Of a stretch of 64,000 nucleotides of DNA, positions 8,641-17,833 are shown piece by piece. A program made the position numbers and the translations under genes. Every line of letters begins with the position of its first letter. Within the stretch, counting starts at the first letter, position 1. The notes below the pieces were generated by a model. That model saw nothing but the letters and a program-made list of their open reading frames with translations, was not told where the DNA came from and ran no database searches. This DNA comes from Arthrobacter sp. NtRootA1 (GTDB lineage Bacteria > Actinomycetota > Actinomycetes > Actinomycetales > Micrococcaceae): NCBI RefSeq assembly GCF_019976975.1, contig NZ_AP024630.1, forward strand, positions 3,596,001 through 3,660,000, read 5' to 3'.

Positions 8641-9935
8641 TGGACTATTCCCCATCGGGCAGACAAGAAATCCAGAGCATCAGGCATACCCCGGACCACA
8701 GCATCCCACGAGTGGCCAGCGTGCTGGATGGAGTGTGCTTGGATGGTGAAACCCGCCGCTTTTCCAGCGTCAGCAAGAACGTGCATGTAGTCTGTAAACT
8801 CTGTGTCCGTGGCGCCTGCCGCCAAGTACAGGCCGCTGCCTGCGTAATCCCGTTGTTGCATCAAAAACAAGGGGGTCCTTGACTCGAAAGCGGCCACGTC
8901 GCCGTCGAACGAGTCTGCGATGGTCTTATTCCGGTCCTTCGCAAGCGATGGCTCCCGCTCAGCGGAAAAGCCCACTATCGAAGTGAACAATTCGGGATGC
9001 ATTGTCCCCATCTGAACCGCACACGTGCCGCCGAACGAGAAGCCACCCACTGCCCACAGCCGGTGATCATTCGATACTTCCAAGGTGGAGCTGATCCAAG
9101 CAGGTACGTCCTGGGAGAGGTAGGTGTCAGCATGCGCGATGCGGCTGTCCATGCATAGGGTGTTGGCGCTTCCCGAACCATTTGGGTCCACCACGACCGC
9201 TACGGGGGCGATGCCACCGTGTGCTTCAGCAAATCTGTCCAGTTGCGCACGGAGCTGCCCCCCGGTTAGCCAATCGGCCGGACCACCGGGTTGGCCTGAA
9301 AAGAGCACCAGCACCGGCAAGCTTGGCCGTGCTGCGGTTTGATAGGCCGGAGGCAGGTAGATGTAGGCTTCCCGTGCTGTGAAGCCCGATGCGTTTCCCG
9401 GGATTTGAGCCTTCCGAAGGATACCGCCCCGCGGCATTGACCCGGGAGCTTTCCAATCCGACAGCGCAGGTCCCGGTTTACTGCCCGGAGCGCGTTGAAG
9501 GCTGCCCTCCAAGGGCTGGATACGGGCGACGGCCGTACCAAGAAGGTCCGCCACCGTGTTGTTCAGTCCGAAGTACACATTGACTTGGACGACGCTCATG
9601 AGAACTACGCCCAGCATCGCTGCCAGGCCGCCGGCACGACTTTTCCAGGTAGAGCGGGGAAAACGCGTGGCAAACAGCAGAGCGGCCGCGACAGCCGGGA
9701 CCGACCACGCCAGGGTCTCAAAGGGAAGATTTTCCGAGAAGACGGCCATCAGATCAACCAGGACCCAGTGGGCCAACGCCACAACGGCAACACCACCCGC
9801 CACGCAGGCTGCGACGGTCAGTGGCCAGGAACGCTGACGTCTCCACAGGAGGTACGCGGCTCCCGCCACACCGCCGATAATGCTCAACCACAGGAATGGT
9901 CCATCAACAAGGCTGATGTCCAGAAGAAAATCCAT
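8637..9935 (-). CDS. Membrane-anchored alpha/beta hydrolase (esterase D/mycolyltransferase-like)
   Basis: A 432-residue protein. About four N-terminal membrane helices (LWLSIIGGVAGAAYLLW, WPLTVAACVAGGVAVVALAHWVL and two more) are followed from about residue 150 by an esterase-D/antigen-85-like hydrolase domain. The nucleophile elbow is GGFSFGGTC, HSIQHAGHSWDAV supplies the His, and a conserved DPNGSG segment is present. The catalytic domain is probably extracytoplasmic. Its 3' end overlaps the MprF-like synthase by 4 nt (GTGA), so the two are translationally coupled. Hydrolases of aminoacylated lipids are known beside such synthases in other bacteria, so removal of the aminoacyl group is a reasonable but unproved role. 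Confidence 0.82.
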   Translation of the reverse strand: MDFLLDISLVDGPFLWLSIIGGVAGAAYLLWRRQRSWPLTVAACVAGGVAVVALAHWVLVDLMAVFSENLPFETLAWSVPAVAAALLFATRFPRSTWKSRAGGLAAMLGVVLMSVVQVNVYFGLNNTVADLLGTAVARIQPLEGSLQRAPGSKPGPALSDWKAPGSMPRGGILRKAQIPGNASGFTAREAYIYLPPAYQTAARPSLPVLVLFSGQPGGPADWLTGGQLRAQLDRFAEAHGGIAPVAVVVDPNGSGSANTLCMDSRIAHADTYLSQDVPAWISSTLEVSNDHRLWAVGGFSFGGTCAVQMGTMHPELFTSIVGFSAEREPSLAKDRNKTIADSFDGDVAAFESRTPLFLMQQRDYAGSGLYLAAGATDTEFTDYMHVLADAGKAAGFTIQAHSIQHAGHSWDAVVRGMPDALDFLSARWGIVQ

Positions 9936-9940
9936 GGGGC

Positions 9941-10372
9941 CTAACGCCAGGTTCCGACGCCGATAACAGGTCCGGCCTCGAGCCAGGAGGAAAGACCGGC
10001 GTAGGCATCAAAGTTCATGGCAAGCATGAACTTCTTACCTTCATATTGGAGTTCAACCACGACGACGCCAGGCTGCACCTTGACGAGCTCATCCTCAGTA
10101 GGTTGACGCCGGCCAAGCAGTTCCAACGAACTGCGTTTGTATCTATGTTTTGGGATCACGCTCAGGGACATCAAGCGGAACCACTCAAGTTCATTGTCCT
10201 GATAACGACAAACCCCCATCTGCCAGCTGTTTCCAGCCGTACAAATGGAGGCGTCAACCGTGCCCAGGGCGCGCCGCAGATTGAAGCGGCGCACCCCAAG
10301 AAGGCACAGTGAAAAAATCAGCAACGCAAACGCCGTTGCCAGGGCGATGAACGGAATAAGGGAATCGTCCAT
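9941..10372 (-). CDS. DUF2550 single-pass membrane protein
   Basis: A 143-residue protein. One N-terminal helix (LIPFIALATAFALLIFSLCLLGV) is followed by a cytosolic domain with AGNSWQMGVCRYQDNELEWFRLMSLSVIPKHRYKR and VVVELQYEGKKFMLAM. This is the conserved protein that follows atpC in many Actinobacteria (Rv1312 position in Mycobacterium). Function is unknown; the constant location suggests a link to ATP synthase or shared expression. The ATG at 10372 is chosen over a longer frame that runs into atpC. The intergenic gap from atpC is 10 nt. Confidence 0.88.
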   Translation of the reverse strand: MDDSLIPFIALATAFALLIFSLCLLGVRRFNLRRALGTVDASICTAGNSWQMGVCRYQDNELEWFRLMSLSVIPKHRYKRSSLELLGRRQPTEDELVKVQPGVVVVELQYEGKKFMLAMNFDAYAGLSSWLEAGPVIGVGTWR

Positions 10373-10382
10373 CAAGGTCGTG

Positions 10383-10667
10383 CTATCGGATCCCCGCTGT
10401 AGCCGCTTCGCCCAGTTGGGCGTTGTCAGCAACAATGACCACACGATCGTTGTCGACGGAGAAGAATCCGCCGTCAACTACTACCGCAATACGGTCACCG
10501 GAAACCGGCTGGATTGCCAGCTCACCCTCAGCCAGGATGGCCAGGAGGGGCGAGTGGCCCGGCAGGATTCCGATTTCACCATCGCTGGTGCGGGCCTTCA
10601 CCATCTTGGCCGCGCCGGACCACACAAAGTGGTCCGCTGCGACAATCTCAACCTCGAGCTCAGCCAT
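10383..10667 (-). CDS. atpC: ATP synthase F1 epsilon subunit
   Basis: A 94-residue protein made essentially of the N-terminal beta-sandwich (MAELEVEIVAADHFVWSG, GEIGILPGHSPLLAILAEGEL). The C-terminal two-helix hairpin of longer homologues is reduced or missing, as in other short actinobacterial epsilon subunits. It couples the rotor to F1. It starts one base after the atpD stop. Any upstream in-frame start lies inside atpD and is rejected. Confidence 0.95.
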   Translation of the reverse strand: MAELEVEIVAADHFVWSGAAKMVKARTSDGEIGILPGHSPLLAILAEGELAIQPVSGDRIAVVVDGGFFSVDNDRVVIVADNAQLGEAATAGIR

Positions 10668-10668
10668 A

Positions 10669-12120
10669 CTACTTGGTCTGTTCCTGGATCTTGGCCCAGT
10701 TACGCTCGACGTCATCCAGGCCACCGACGTTGAAGAACGCCTGCTCTGCGATGTGGTCCAGCTCGCCGTCGCAGATAGCGGTGAAGCCTTCCACGGTGTC
10801 CTTGATGGACACGGTGGAGCCTTCAACGCCGGTGAACTGCTTGGCGGTGTAGGTGTTCTGGGACAGGAACTGCTGGATACGGCGTGCACGCGACACGACG
10901 ATCTTGTCTTCTTCAGACAGTTCGTCAACGCCGAGGATGGCGATGATGTCCTGGAGTTCCTTGTTCTTCTGCAGGATCTGCTTCACACGGACAGCCGTGT
11001 TGTAGTGGTCCTTGCCGATGTACTGGGGGTCCAGGATGCGGGAGGTCGAGGTCAGCGGGTCAACGGCCGGGTACAGACCACGGGAGGCGATTTCACGGGA
11101 AAGTTCCGTGGTCGCGTCGAGGTGTGCGAAGGTCGTTGCCGGAGCCGGGTCGGTGTAGTCGTCAGCAGGCACGTAAATGGCCTGCATCGACGTGATGGAG
11201 TGGCCCTTGGTGGAGGTGATGCGCTCCTGGAGGAGACCCATCTCGTCAGCAAGGTTCGGCTGGTAACCCACTGCGGACGGCATACGGCCGAGCAGCGTGG
11301 AAACTTCCGAACCTGCCTGCGTGAAGCGGAAGATGTTGTCAATGAAGAGCAACACGTCCTGGTTCTGAACATCGCGGAAGTACTCCGCCATGGTCAGCGC
11401 AGACAGGGCAACACGCAGACGCGTTCCCGGCGGCTCATCCATCTGGCCGAAGACAAGGGCGGTGTCCTTGAGAACTCCGGCCTCTTCCATTTCAACCCAG
11501 AGGTCGTTACCTTCACGGGTACGCTCCCCAACACCGGCGAATACGGAGGTACCACCGAAGTTGCGGGCAACACGGGTGATCATTTCCTGGATCAGAACGG
11601 TCTTGCCAACGCCGGCGCCGCCGAACAGGCCGATCTTTCCACCCTTGATGTACGGGGTGAGGAGGTCGATGACCTTGATGCCGGTCTCGAGCATCTCCGT
11701 GGAGCCCTCGAGGGAAGCGAAGGCCGGAGCCTTGCGGTGGATCGGCCAGTAGGCGTCAGCCTTGATCTCAGACTCTTCGACGTCCAGCGGCTTGCCGAGG
11801 ACGTTGAAGATGTGGCCCTTCACGCCGTCGCCGACGGGCACGGAGATCGGAGCGCCGGAATCCTGCACGGTGGTACCGCGGACCAGGCCGTCGGTAGCCT
11901 GCAGGGAGATGGCGCGAACGAGGTTGTCGCCCAGGTGCTGGGAGGTCTCGAACGTGATGGTCTTGGTCTGGCCATTGAGAGTGATCTCAGTGGTCAGAGC
12001 GTTGTAAATCGAGGGGATTGCGTCAGCCGGGAATTCGACGTCGACAACCGGACCAATAACACGGGCAATGCGGCCGGTGGCACCGGCCGTTGCTACGTGT
12101 TCGGTAGCAGTGGCAGTCAT
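10669..12120 (-). CDS. atpD: ATP synthase F1 beta subunit
   Basis: The 483-residue catalytic subunit. The Walker A is GGAGVGKTV, the catalytic Glu lies in GVGERTREGNDLW, Walker B is DVLLFIDNIFRFTQAGSEVS, and the family signature PSAVGYQPNLADEMG is present. It carries out ATP synthesis at the alpha/beta interface. Start chosen at MTATATEHV (ATG 12120); a GTG at 12129 is in frame and close. The gap from atpG is 83 nt. Confidence 0.98.
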   Translation of the reverse strand: MTATATEHVATAGATGRIARVIGPVVDVEFPADAIPSIYNALTTEITLNGQTKTITFETSQHLGDNLVRAISLQATDGLVRGTTVQDSGAPISVPVGDGVKGHIFNVLGKPLDVEESEIKADAYWPIHRKAPAFASLEGSTEMLETGIKVIDLLTPYIKGGKIGLFGGAGVGKTVLIQEMITRVARNFGGTSVFAGVGERTREGNDLWVEMEEAGVLKDTALVFGQMDEPPGTRLRVALSALTMAEYFRDVQNQDVLLFIDNIFRFTQAGSEVSTLLGRMPSAVGYQPNLADEMGLLQERITSTKGHSITSMQAIYVPADDYTDPAPATTFAHLDATTELSREIASRGLYPAVDPLTSTSRILDPQYIGKDHYNTAVRVKQILQKNKELQDIIAILGVDELSEEDKIVVSRARRIQQFLSQNTYTAKQFTGVEGSTVSIKDTVEGFTAICDGELDHIAEQAFFNVGGLDDVERNWAKIQEQTK

Positions 12121-12203
12121 CTCTCTCACTTCACTCAGTAGATGGCGTGGGGTTAAGTTTATCTATTTGGTGCAGGTGCGGCTTCGAGCCGAATCCGTAC
12201 CGG

Positions 12204-13094
12204 CTAGGACGCGAGGGCGTCGGCGCCGGCCACGATCTCGGAAAGCTCCTGCGTAATCTCGGCCTGACGGGCCGTGTTGCGAAGGCGCGTGTACTTCTTG
12301 ATCAGTTCCGTAGCGTTGTCACCGGCCGACTTCATGGCACGCTGGCGGGCTGCGAGCTCGGAAGCTGCGGCCTGCAGCATGGCTGCAAAGATGCGGGATT
12401 CGATGTAACGCGGAAGCAGGGCATCAAGGACCTGCTCCGTTTCCGGTTCGAACTCGTACAACGGCAGCAGATCGGACTCCGAGGCGGCTTTTTCTTCGAC
12501 GACTTCCAGAGGAAGCAAACGGATAACCGTCGGCTCCTGCGTCACCATGGACTTGAAGCGGGTGTAGACGACGTGGATTTCGTCCACGCCACCTTCTTCA
12601 AAATCAGTGGCGAAGTCTTCGAGGAGTGCAGCTCCGACTTCCTGTGCGGTTTCGAATTCCGGTGCATCCGTGCCGCCAGTCCAATTGCGGGCGTACTCAC
12701 GGTTGCGGAAATCGAAGTACGCCTGCGCCTTGCGGCCCACCAGGTACGCCTTGACTTCCTTGCCTTCTGCGTGAAGAAGCTCGGTGAGACCTTCAGCCTG
12801 CTTCAGCACACTCGCGGAGTAGGATCCTGCAAGGCCACGGTCTGAAGTGATAATCAGGACTGCGGCACGGCGGATCTGCTCCGGCTCAGTGGTCAGCGGG
12901 TGGTCGATTTCGCTCTGACTTGCGACAGCAGAAACGGCACGGGTAATCGCGTTCGCGTAAGGCAGTGAAGCTGCTACGCGGGCGCGGGCCTTACCGATGC
13001 GCGAGGTAGCGATCAGTTCCATCGCCTTGAAGATCTTGCGCATCGACGTCGTCGAGCTGATCTTCTGACGGTAGACCCGAATCTGGGCTCCCAT
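12204..13094 (-). CDS. atpG: ATP synthase F1 gamma subunit
   Basis: The 296-residue central stalk subunit. The N-terminal helix MGAQIRVYRQKISSTTSMRKIFKAMELIATSRIGKAR and the C-terminal helix ASELAARQRAMKSAGDNATELIKKYTRLRNTARQAEITQELSEIVAGADAL form the rotating coiled coil. LIITSDRGLAGSYSA is the conserved core strand. It lies between atpA and atpD in the usual order, 76 nt after atpA. Confidence 0.97.
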   Translation of the reverse strand: MGAQIRVYRQKISSTTSMRKIFKAMELIATSRIGKARARVAASLPYANAITRAVSAVASQSEIDHPLTTEPEQIRRAAVLIITSDRGLAGSYSASVLKQAEGLTELLHAEGKEVKAYLVGRKAQAYFDFRNREYARNWTGGTDAPEFETAQEVGAALLEDFATDFEEGGVDEIHVVYTRFKSMVTQEPTVIRLLPLEVVEEKAASESDLLPLYEFEPETEQVLDALLPRYIESRIFAAMLQAAASELAARQRAMKSAGDNATELIKKYTRLRNTARQAEITQELSEIVAGADALAS

Positions 13095-13170
13095 ACTTAT
13101 CCTTTCCTAAGTTCCCGACGTACTGCCCTGCCGGGGCCCTTGAGGACCCCGGCAGAACAGGTCATCGAAA

Positions 13171-14808
13171 CTAGCGCTTCTGCTTGACGATCTTTTCCTG
13201 GTCGACGTCGCCGCCGGAAATCGCTTCGTGCTCTTCGTGGCCGGCGCCAACCAGACGGTCGTCGCCTTCACCGAAGAAGCCCTTCTTGAAGGACACGATT
13301 GCTTCCTTCAATGCTGCGGCGGTGTCGTCATCCAGGACGTTGGTCTGAGCCAGCGTGGTCAGGATGGAGGACTTGTGCTTCAGGTGCTCCAGGAACTCGG
13401 ACTCGAAGCGGCTGATGTCTTCAACCGGGACGTCGTCCAGGTAGCCGTTGGTGCCGGCCCAGATGGAAACAACCTGGTCCTCAACCGGGAACGGTGAGTA
13501 CTGGCCCTGCTTGAGCAGTTCCATCAGGCGTGCGCCACGGGTCAGCTGCTGGCGGGAAGCCGCATCCAGGTCAGAGGCGAACATGGCGAATGCCTGCATG
13601 TCGCGGTACTGCGCCAGGTCCAGCTTCAAGGTACCGGAGACCTTCTTCATGGACTTGACCTGGGCAGCGCCACCAACGCGGGAGACGGACACACCAACGT
13701 CAACAGCAGGGCGCTGGTTGGCGTTGAAGAGGTCCGACTGGAGGAAGATCTGACCATCCGTGATGGAGATCACGTTGGTTGGGATGTAGGCGGAAACGTC
13801 GTTTGCCTTGGTTTCGACGATCGGAAGACCGGTCATCGAGCCTGCGCCGAGCTCGTCGGAGAGCTTTGCGCAACGCTCCAGCAAGCGGGAGTGCAAGTAG
13901 AAGACGTCACCGGGGTAAGCTTCGCGTCCCGGCGGACGACGCAGCAGCAGCGACACGGCGCGGTAGGCTTCAGCCTGCTTGGACAGGTCATCGAAGATCA
14001 CCAGAACGTGCTTGCCACCGTACATCCAGTGCTGGCCGATGGCCGAGCCTGCGTACGGTGCCAGGTACTTGAAGCCGGCGGGGTCCGAGGCCGGGGAGGC
14101 CACGATGGTGGTGTACTCCAGCGCGCCGTGGTCCTCAAGGGTCTGGCGTACTGCGGCAATGGTGGAAGCCTTCTGGCCAACACCAACGTAGACGCAACGA
14201 ACCTGCTTGGTGACATCGCCCGAAGCCCAGTTGGCCTTCTGGTTGATGATGGTGTCCACAGCGATTGCGGTCTTGCCGGTCTGGCGGTCACCAATGATCA
14301 GCTGACGCTGGCCGCGGCCGATCGGAATCATGGCGTCAATAGCCTTGAGGCCGGTCTGCATCGGCTCGTGAACCGACTTGCGCTCGGTGACGCCCGGAGC
14401 CTGGAGTTCCAGTGCACGGGTGGTCTCGGCCTTGATCTCGCCGAGGTCGTCGATCGGCTGGCCCAGCGGGTCGACAACGCGACCGAGGAAGGCATCGCCA
14501 ACCGGAACGGACAGGATTTCACCGGTGCGGTGAACTTCCTGGCCTTCTTCGATACCGGTGAAGTCACCGAGGATAATGACACCGATCTCGCGGACGTCAA
14601 GGTTCTGGGCGAGGCCCAGCGTGCCATCTTCGAAGCGAAGCAGCTCGTTCGCCATGACCGAGGGAAGACCCTCAACACGGGCGATGCCGTCACTTGCGGT
14701 GGTCACACGACCAACCTCTACGCGCTCTGCGTTTCCGGGTTCGTAGGACGCCGCGAACTCGTTCAACGCATTACGGACGTCGTCGGCGTTGATGGTCAAT
14801 TCGGCCAT
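13171..14808 (-). CDS. atpA: ATP synthase F1 alpha subunit
   Basis: The 545-residue regulatory, nucleotide-binding subunit. The P-loop is GDRQTGKTAIAVDTI, HVLVIFDDLSKQAEAYR is Walker B, and the family signature PGREAYPGDVFYLHSRLLERCAKLSDE is present. The C-terminal tail is longer than in E. coli and acidic (about residues 505-545: GEGDDRLVGAGHEEHEAISGG), as in mycobacterial alpha subunits, where the extension suppresses ATP hydrolysis. The same effect here is inference. Start at MAELTINADDVRN (ATG 14808); an upstream in-frame start adds 11 residues. Confidence 0.97.
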   Translation of the reverse strand: MAELTINADDVRNALNEFAASYEPGNAERVEVGRVTTASDGIARVEGLPSVMANELLRFEDGTLGLAQNLDVREIGVIILGDFTGIEEGQEVHRTGEILSVPVGDAFLGRVVDPLGQPIDDLGEIKAETTRALELQAPGVTERKSVHEPMQTGLKAIDAMIPIGRGQRQLIIGDRQTGKTAIAVDTIINQKANWASGDVTKQVRCVYVGVGQKASTIAAVRQTLEDHGALEYTTIVASPASDPAGFKYLAPYAGSAIGQHWMYGGKHVLVIFDDLSKQAEAYRAVSLLLRRPPGREAYPGDVFYLHSRLLERCAKLSDELGAGSMTGLPIVETKANDVSAYIPTNVISITDGQIFLQSDLFNANQRPAVDVGVSVSRVGGAAQVKSMKKVSGTLKLDLAQYRDMQAFAMFASDLDAASRQQLTRGARLMELLKQGQYSPFPVEDQVVSIWAGTNGYLDDVPVEDISRFESEFLEHLKHKSSILTTLAQTNVLDDDTAAALKEAIVSFKKGFFGEGDDRLVGAGHEEHEAISGGDVDQEKIVKQKR

Positions 14809-14893
14809 CTGCAGTCCCTGCTCTCCTGTTTTCGTGATCATCGTTGCTCACGATGACCGGGTTTTATATCAGTTAAGTTGTGCTTTGTCTTCG

Positions 14894-15721
14894 CTAGACA
14901 GCGAGCTGACGGCGGAGGTCGGTCAGGCGGCCGATAACAGAAGCGTCAAGCACTTCATCACCCACCTGAACCCGGATTCCACCAATCAGGCGGGGGTCAA
15001 CATTGACGTTGACCTTCAGCTCGCGGCCGTACAGGGCATTCAGCCCGGCCTGCAGACGGCTGGCCTGCGTTTCCGTCAACGGACGGGTAACGCTGACAGT
15101 TGCAATCCAGCGCTGCTGACGCTTGGCTGCAAGCTTGGCGAAGGACTCGACGAGCTTGCTCGGCTTGACACCGCGCGGCTGAGTTACGGCCTGGCCAATG
15201 AGAACCTTTGCTTCCTCGCTGACGCCAGGAACAAGTTTCTCGGCCAGGACCACCTTGGCCGCGGCGGATGCCTGCGGCTCAGACAGAGCACGTTGTACTT
15301 CGTGGCTGGAAGCGACGGCCTGGTTGAAAGCAAACAGATCGTTTTCCAGCTCTTCCAGCCCCGTGATACCAGAGGCAGAAACGGCCGACTTGTTTTCAGC
15401 TACGGCAATGACAACCGTGGCGGCAAGAGTCTCGAGTGCATCGCCGATATCGCGTGCAGATGCCCAGCGCAAGCCAGCCAGTCCGCCTGCGATTTCAGCA
15501 GCATCAGCGGAGACTTTTCCGCTAACCAGCTGCTTGACCAGCGCTGACTTCTCGTCTCCACTACGGGACGGGTCAGTCAGGGCGCGGCGCAAGCCAGCCG
15601 AGCTGTCCACCGTTCCCAGGATTCCGAAGAGGTCCTTTGCCAACTGCAGCGAGGCAAAAGGAAGCTTGGCTTCCAACTGCGCCAGCGCCGTGGTCAGCGA
15701 TTCGCTCGATATACCTGCCAT
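14894..15721 (-). CDS. atpH: ATP synthase F1 delta subunit
   Basis: A 275-residue delta subunit, about 100 residues longer than the E. coli protein and matching the long actinobacterial form without the mycobacterial b-delta fusion. The C-terminal part carries the typical TRPLTETQASRLQAGLNALYGRELKVNVNVDPRLIGGIRVQVGDEVLDASVIGRL region. It joins the peripheral stalk to F1. Its ATG overlaps the atpF stop by one base (TAATG), indicating coupled translation. Confidence 0.95.
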   Translation of the reverse strand: MAGISSESLTTALAQLEAKLPFASLQLAKDLFGILGTVDSSAGLRRALTDPSRSGDEKSALVKQLVSGKVSADAAEIAGGLAGLRWASARDIGDALETLAATVVIAVAENKSAVSASGITGLEELENDLFAFNQAVASSHEVQRALSEPQASAAAKVVLAEKLVPGVSEEAKVLIGQAVTQPRGVKPSKLVESFAKLAAKRQQRWIATVSVTRPLTETQASRLQAGLNALYGRELKVNVNVDPRLIGGIRVQVGDEVLDASVIGRLTDLRRQLAV

Positions 15722-16278
15722 TACTTAGCTGCACCTGCGTTCTGGGTCTCCAGATCTGCCAGGAAGCGGTCCACAACGCGTGCGGCCCGCTCATCATCAG
15801 TGAGTGCTTCACCAACGATGCGGCCAGCCAACGTGGTAGCCAAAGTGCCAACCTCTGAGCGAAGCGAGACAACAGCTGCCTGGCGCTCGGACTCGATGGC
15901 AGCGTGTGCCTGCTCGGTGATGCGGGCAGACTCGGCAGCGGCCTTGGCCTTGAGGTCCGCGAGGATCTGGGCGCCTTCAGCGCGTGCTTCTTCACGGATC
16001 CGGTTGGCTTCGGCGCGGGCATCGGTGAGCTGCTGCTTGTACTCTTCAAGAGCTGCAGAAGCTTCGGCCTGTGCCTTTTCAGCCTTTGCGATGCCACCTT
16101 CAATCGCTTCGGCGCGCTCTGCGAAGGTCTTCTCGAACATCGGGACAATGAACTTGACCACGATGTACAGGAGGACAGCAAAGCCGACGAGGACGACGCC
16201 CATTTCCCAAACATTGGGAACGAGAGGGTTAGTGGCCTCTTCGCCTTCAGTGGCGGCTGAGATGATCAGCTGATTCAT
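15721..16278 (-). CDS. atpF: ATP synthase F0 b subunit
   Basis: A 185-residue peripheral stalk subunit. One membrane helix (WEMGVVLVGFAVLLYIVVKFIVPMF, about residues 26-50) is followed by a long Ala/Glu-rich coiled coil (FAERAEAIEGGIAKAEKAQAEAS...). It dimerises and holds the stator. The gap from atpE is 56 nt; the stop is fused with the atpH start. Confidence 0.96.
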   Translation of the reverse strand: MNQLIISAATEGEEATNPLVPNVWEMGVVLVGFAVLLYIVVKFIVPMFEKTFAERAEAIEGGIAKAEKAQAEASAALEEYKQQLTDARAEANRIREEARAEGAQILADLKAKAAAESARITEQAHAAIESERQAAVVSLRSEVGTLATTLAGRIVGEALTDDERAARVVDRFLADLETQNAGAAK

Positions 16279-16334
16279 ATTTCACCCGTCCTATCTACTC
16301 GGTTGCGGAATTCGCTTTGTTCGAAAGTCGAAGA

Positions 16335-16538
16335 CTAGAGAACGAAAGCGAAGACGAGGCCGAGGATGGCAAGAGCTTCGGTCAGTGCCAGACCAAGGAA
16401 TGCGATCGGCTGCAGCACGCGCTGAGCTTCCGGCTGACGAGCAACACCGTTGATGTAAGCCGCGAATACGAGACCCACACCGATACCACCGCCGATTGCG
16501 GACAGACCGTAACCTACGAGGTTGAGATTGCCTTCCAT
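16335..16538 (-). CDS. atpE: ATP synthase F0 c subunit
   Basis: A 67-residue hairpin of two membrane helices with the polar loop ARQPEAQ. The ion-binding carboxylate is the Glu in GLALTEALAILG. No Na+-type ligand set is evident, so protons are the expected ion. It forms the rotor ring and is the known target of diarylquinolines in mycobacteria. AAAGGA lies about 7 nt before the ATG. Confidence 0.97.
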   Translation of the reverse strand: MEGNLNLVGYGLSAIGGGIGVGLVFAAYINGVARQPEAQRVLQPIAFLGLALTEALAILGLVFAFVL

Positions 16539-16615
16539 TTTTTTCCTTTCAAGATGCCACCCATGTGGCAGGTTGTTTGGTTTACTTCAATCCCCTCAAG
16601 GGGAAGTTTTTGAGC

Positions 16616-17416
16616 CTAGTGGCTGTCGGCGTGCAGGGCGCCTTCAATGTAGATCGCGGTCAGCAAGGTGAACACGTAGGCCTGCAGGGCCATGATCAGG
16701 GCCTCGAGCATGTACATGGCAATAGCGCCAACAAGGACGAGAACCGAGGTGCCCTTCAAAAGGACGTTCTCCTGCATGATCAGGAACTCAATACCGGAAC
16801 CGGCGAGCATGACGATCAGGTGGCCGGCCAGCATGGTCGCGAACAGACGGAGGCTGTGCGTAACGGGGCGGACCAGGAAGTTGGAGATGATTTCGATCGG
16901 AACAACGATCGGCAGGATGTACCACGGGACACCGGAGGGAACGGTTGCGAGCTTGAAATACTTCAGCCCGTTCTTCTTGATGCCGATGATGATCCAGGTG
17001 AAGTACACGATGCCGGCCAGCACGTACGCGCCGCCAACGTGGGAGAAGCTCGGGAGCTGGATCACGGGGATAGCGCCGTAGATGTTGTTCACCAGAATAA
17101 AGAAGAACAAGCTGAACAACAGCGGGACGTACTTGATGAAGTCCTTGCCGCCGATGATGTCCTTGGCGATGCTGTTGCGGACGAAGCCATAGGCCATTTC
17201 GCCTGCGAACTGCAGCTTGCCGGGAACCAGCTGCTGCTTACGCGCAGCGAGGATGAAGAATGTAGCGATAATGACGACCGAAAGGATCACCAGCAGCATC
17301 TGCTTGGAGAAGCCATCGTGCGCACCCCAAGGCAGGATTGCCGGCAGGTGCATTTCGTCGATTCCGGGTGGGGTGAATGACCCCGAATCCTGGGCGGGGA
17401 GCGCAAGCGCGATCAA
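16616..17416 (-). CDS. atpB: ATP synthase F0 a subunit
   Basis: A 266-residue proton channel subunit with five to six helices. The essential Arg is in RLFATMLAGHLIVMLAGS, with conserved PVTHSLRLFATM before it and EALIMALQAYVFTLLTAIYIEGA at the C-terminus. The start is a TTG at 17416, supported by AGAGAGGAAA about 6 nt upstream and by the length. ATG starts downstream would cut the periplasmic N-terminus (next Met at about residue 22). Confidence 0.95.
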   Translation of the reverse strand: MIALALPAQDSGSFTPPGIDEMHLPAILPWGAHDGFSKQMLLVILSVVIIATFFILAARKQQLVPGKLQFAGEMAYGFVRNSIAKDIIGGKDFIKYVPLLFSLFFFILVNNIYGAIPVIQLPSFSHVGGAYVLAGIVYFTWIIIGIKKNGLKYFKLATVPSGVPWYILPIVVPIEIISNFLVRPVTHSLRLFATMLAGHLIVMLAGSGIEFLIMQENVLLKGTSVLVLVGAIAMYMLEALIMALQAYVFTLLTAIYIEGALHADSH

Positions 17417-17497
17417 CGCGTTTCCTCTCTGCTGTGTCCATCATTGGGCATTGGTTGGAAGCCGGACGCGCTCGACGCATCCATATTCCGTGTGAAA

Positions 17498-17833
17498 TTA
17501 TTTGGCATTACTGTCCCCGTCCGTGGACGGACCGCTGTCTGCGTTGCTCTCGCCAGAAGAAGAGCTTTGCCTGGTGAGGCCGTGCATATGGGAAAGATAG
17601 AACCCTCCTGCGGCTCCCAGCAGAGCGCCAAGGAGCACAATCCAGCGGGTCCCCCACAGATTATCCAAACCCCAGCCTATCAAACTCCAGACAATGATCC
17701 CGCCAACGATGTAGCTGAAGACGGCGATGCCGGCGTTGTATCCACCGTCGTTTCCGGCGTCGGCAGAATCGTTGGCGGCACCTTGGGATGGAGTGTGGCT
17801 CGACAGCTGGGAATTACGCTTACGCAGAGACAT
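17498..17833 (-). CDS. AtpZ/AtpI-like small membrane protein
   Basis: A 111-residue protein with a polar Ser/Asn-rich N-terminus, two membrane helices (YNAGIAVFSYIVGGIIVWSLIGWGL and RWIVLLGALLGAAGGFYLSHMHG) and an acidic Ser/Asp tail. The two-helix core with GWGLDNLWGT resembles the AtpZ/AtpI family found before ATP synthase operons, where members assist c-ring assembly or Mg2+ uptake. The start overlaps the end of the preceding gene by 14 nt. Confidence 0.82.
   Translation of the reverse strand: MSLRKRNSQLSSHTPSQGAANDSADAGNDGGYNAGIAVFSYIVGGIIVWSLIGWGLDNLWGTRWIVLLGALLGAAGGFYLSHMHGLTRQSSSSGESNADSGPSTDGDSNAK

Noticed and set aside
10423..12141. 572-codon open frame on the plus strand
   Set aside because: It lies opposite atpD and part of atpC, whose reading frames are certain; no family motif is visible in it.
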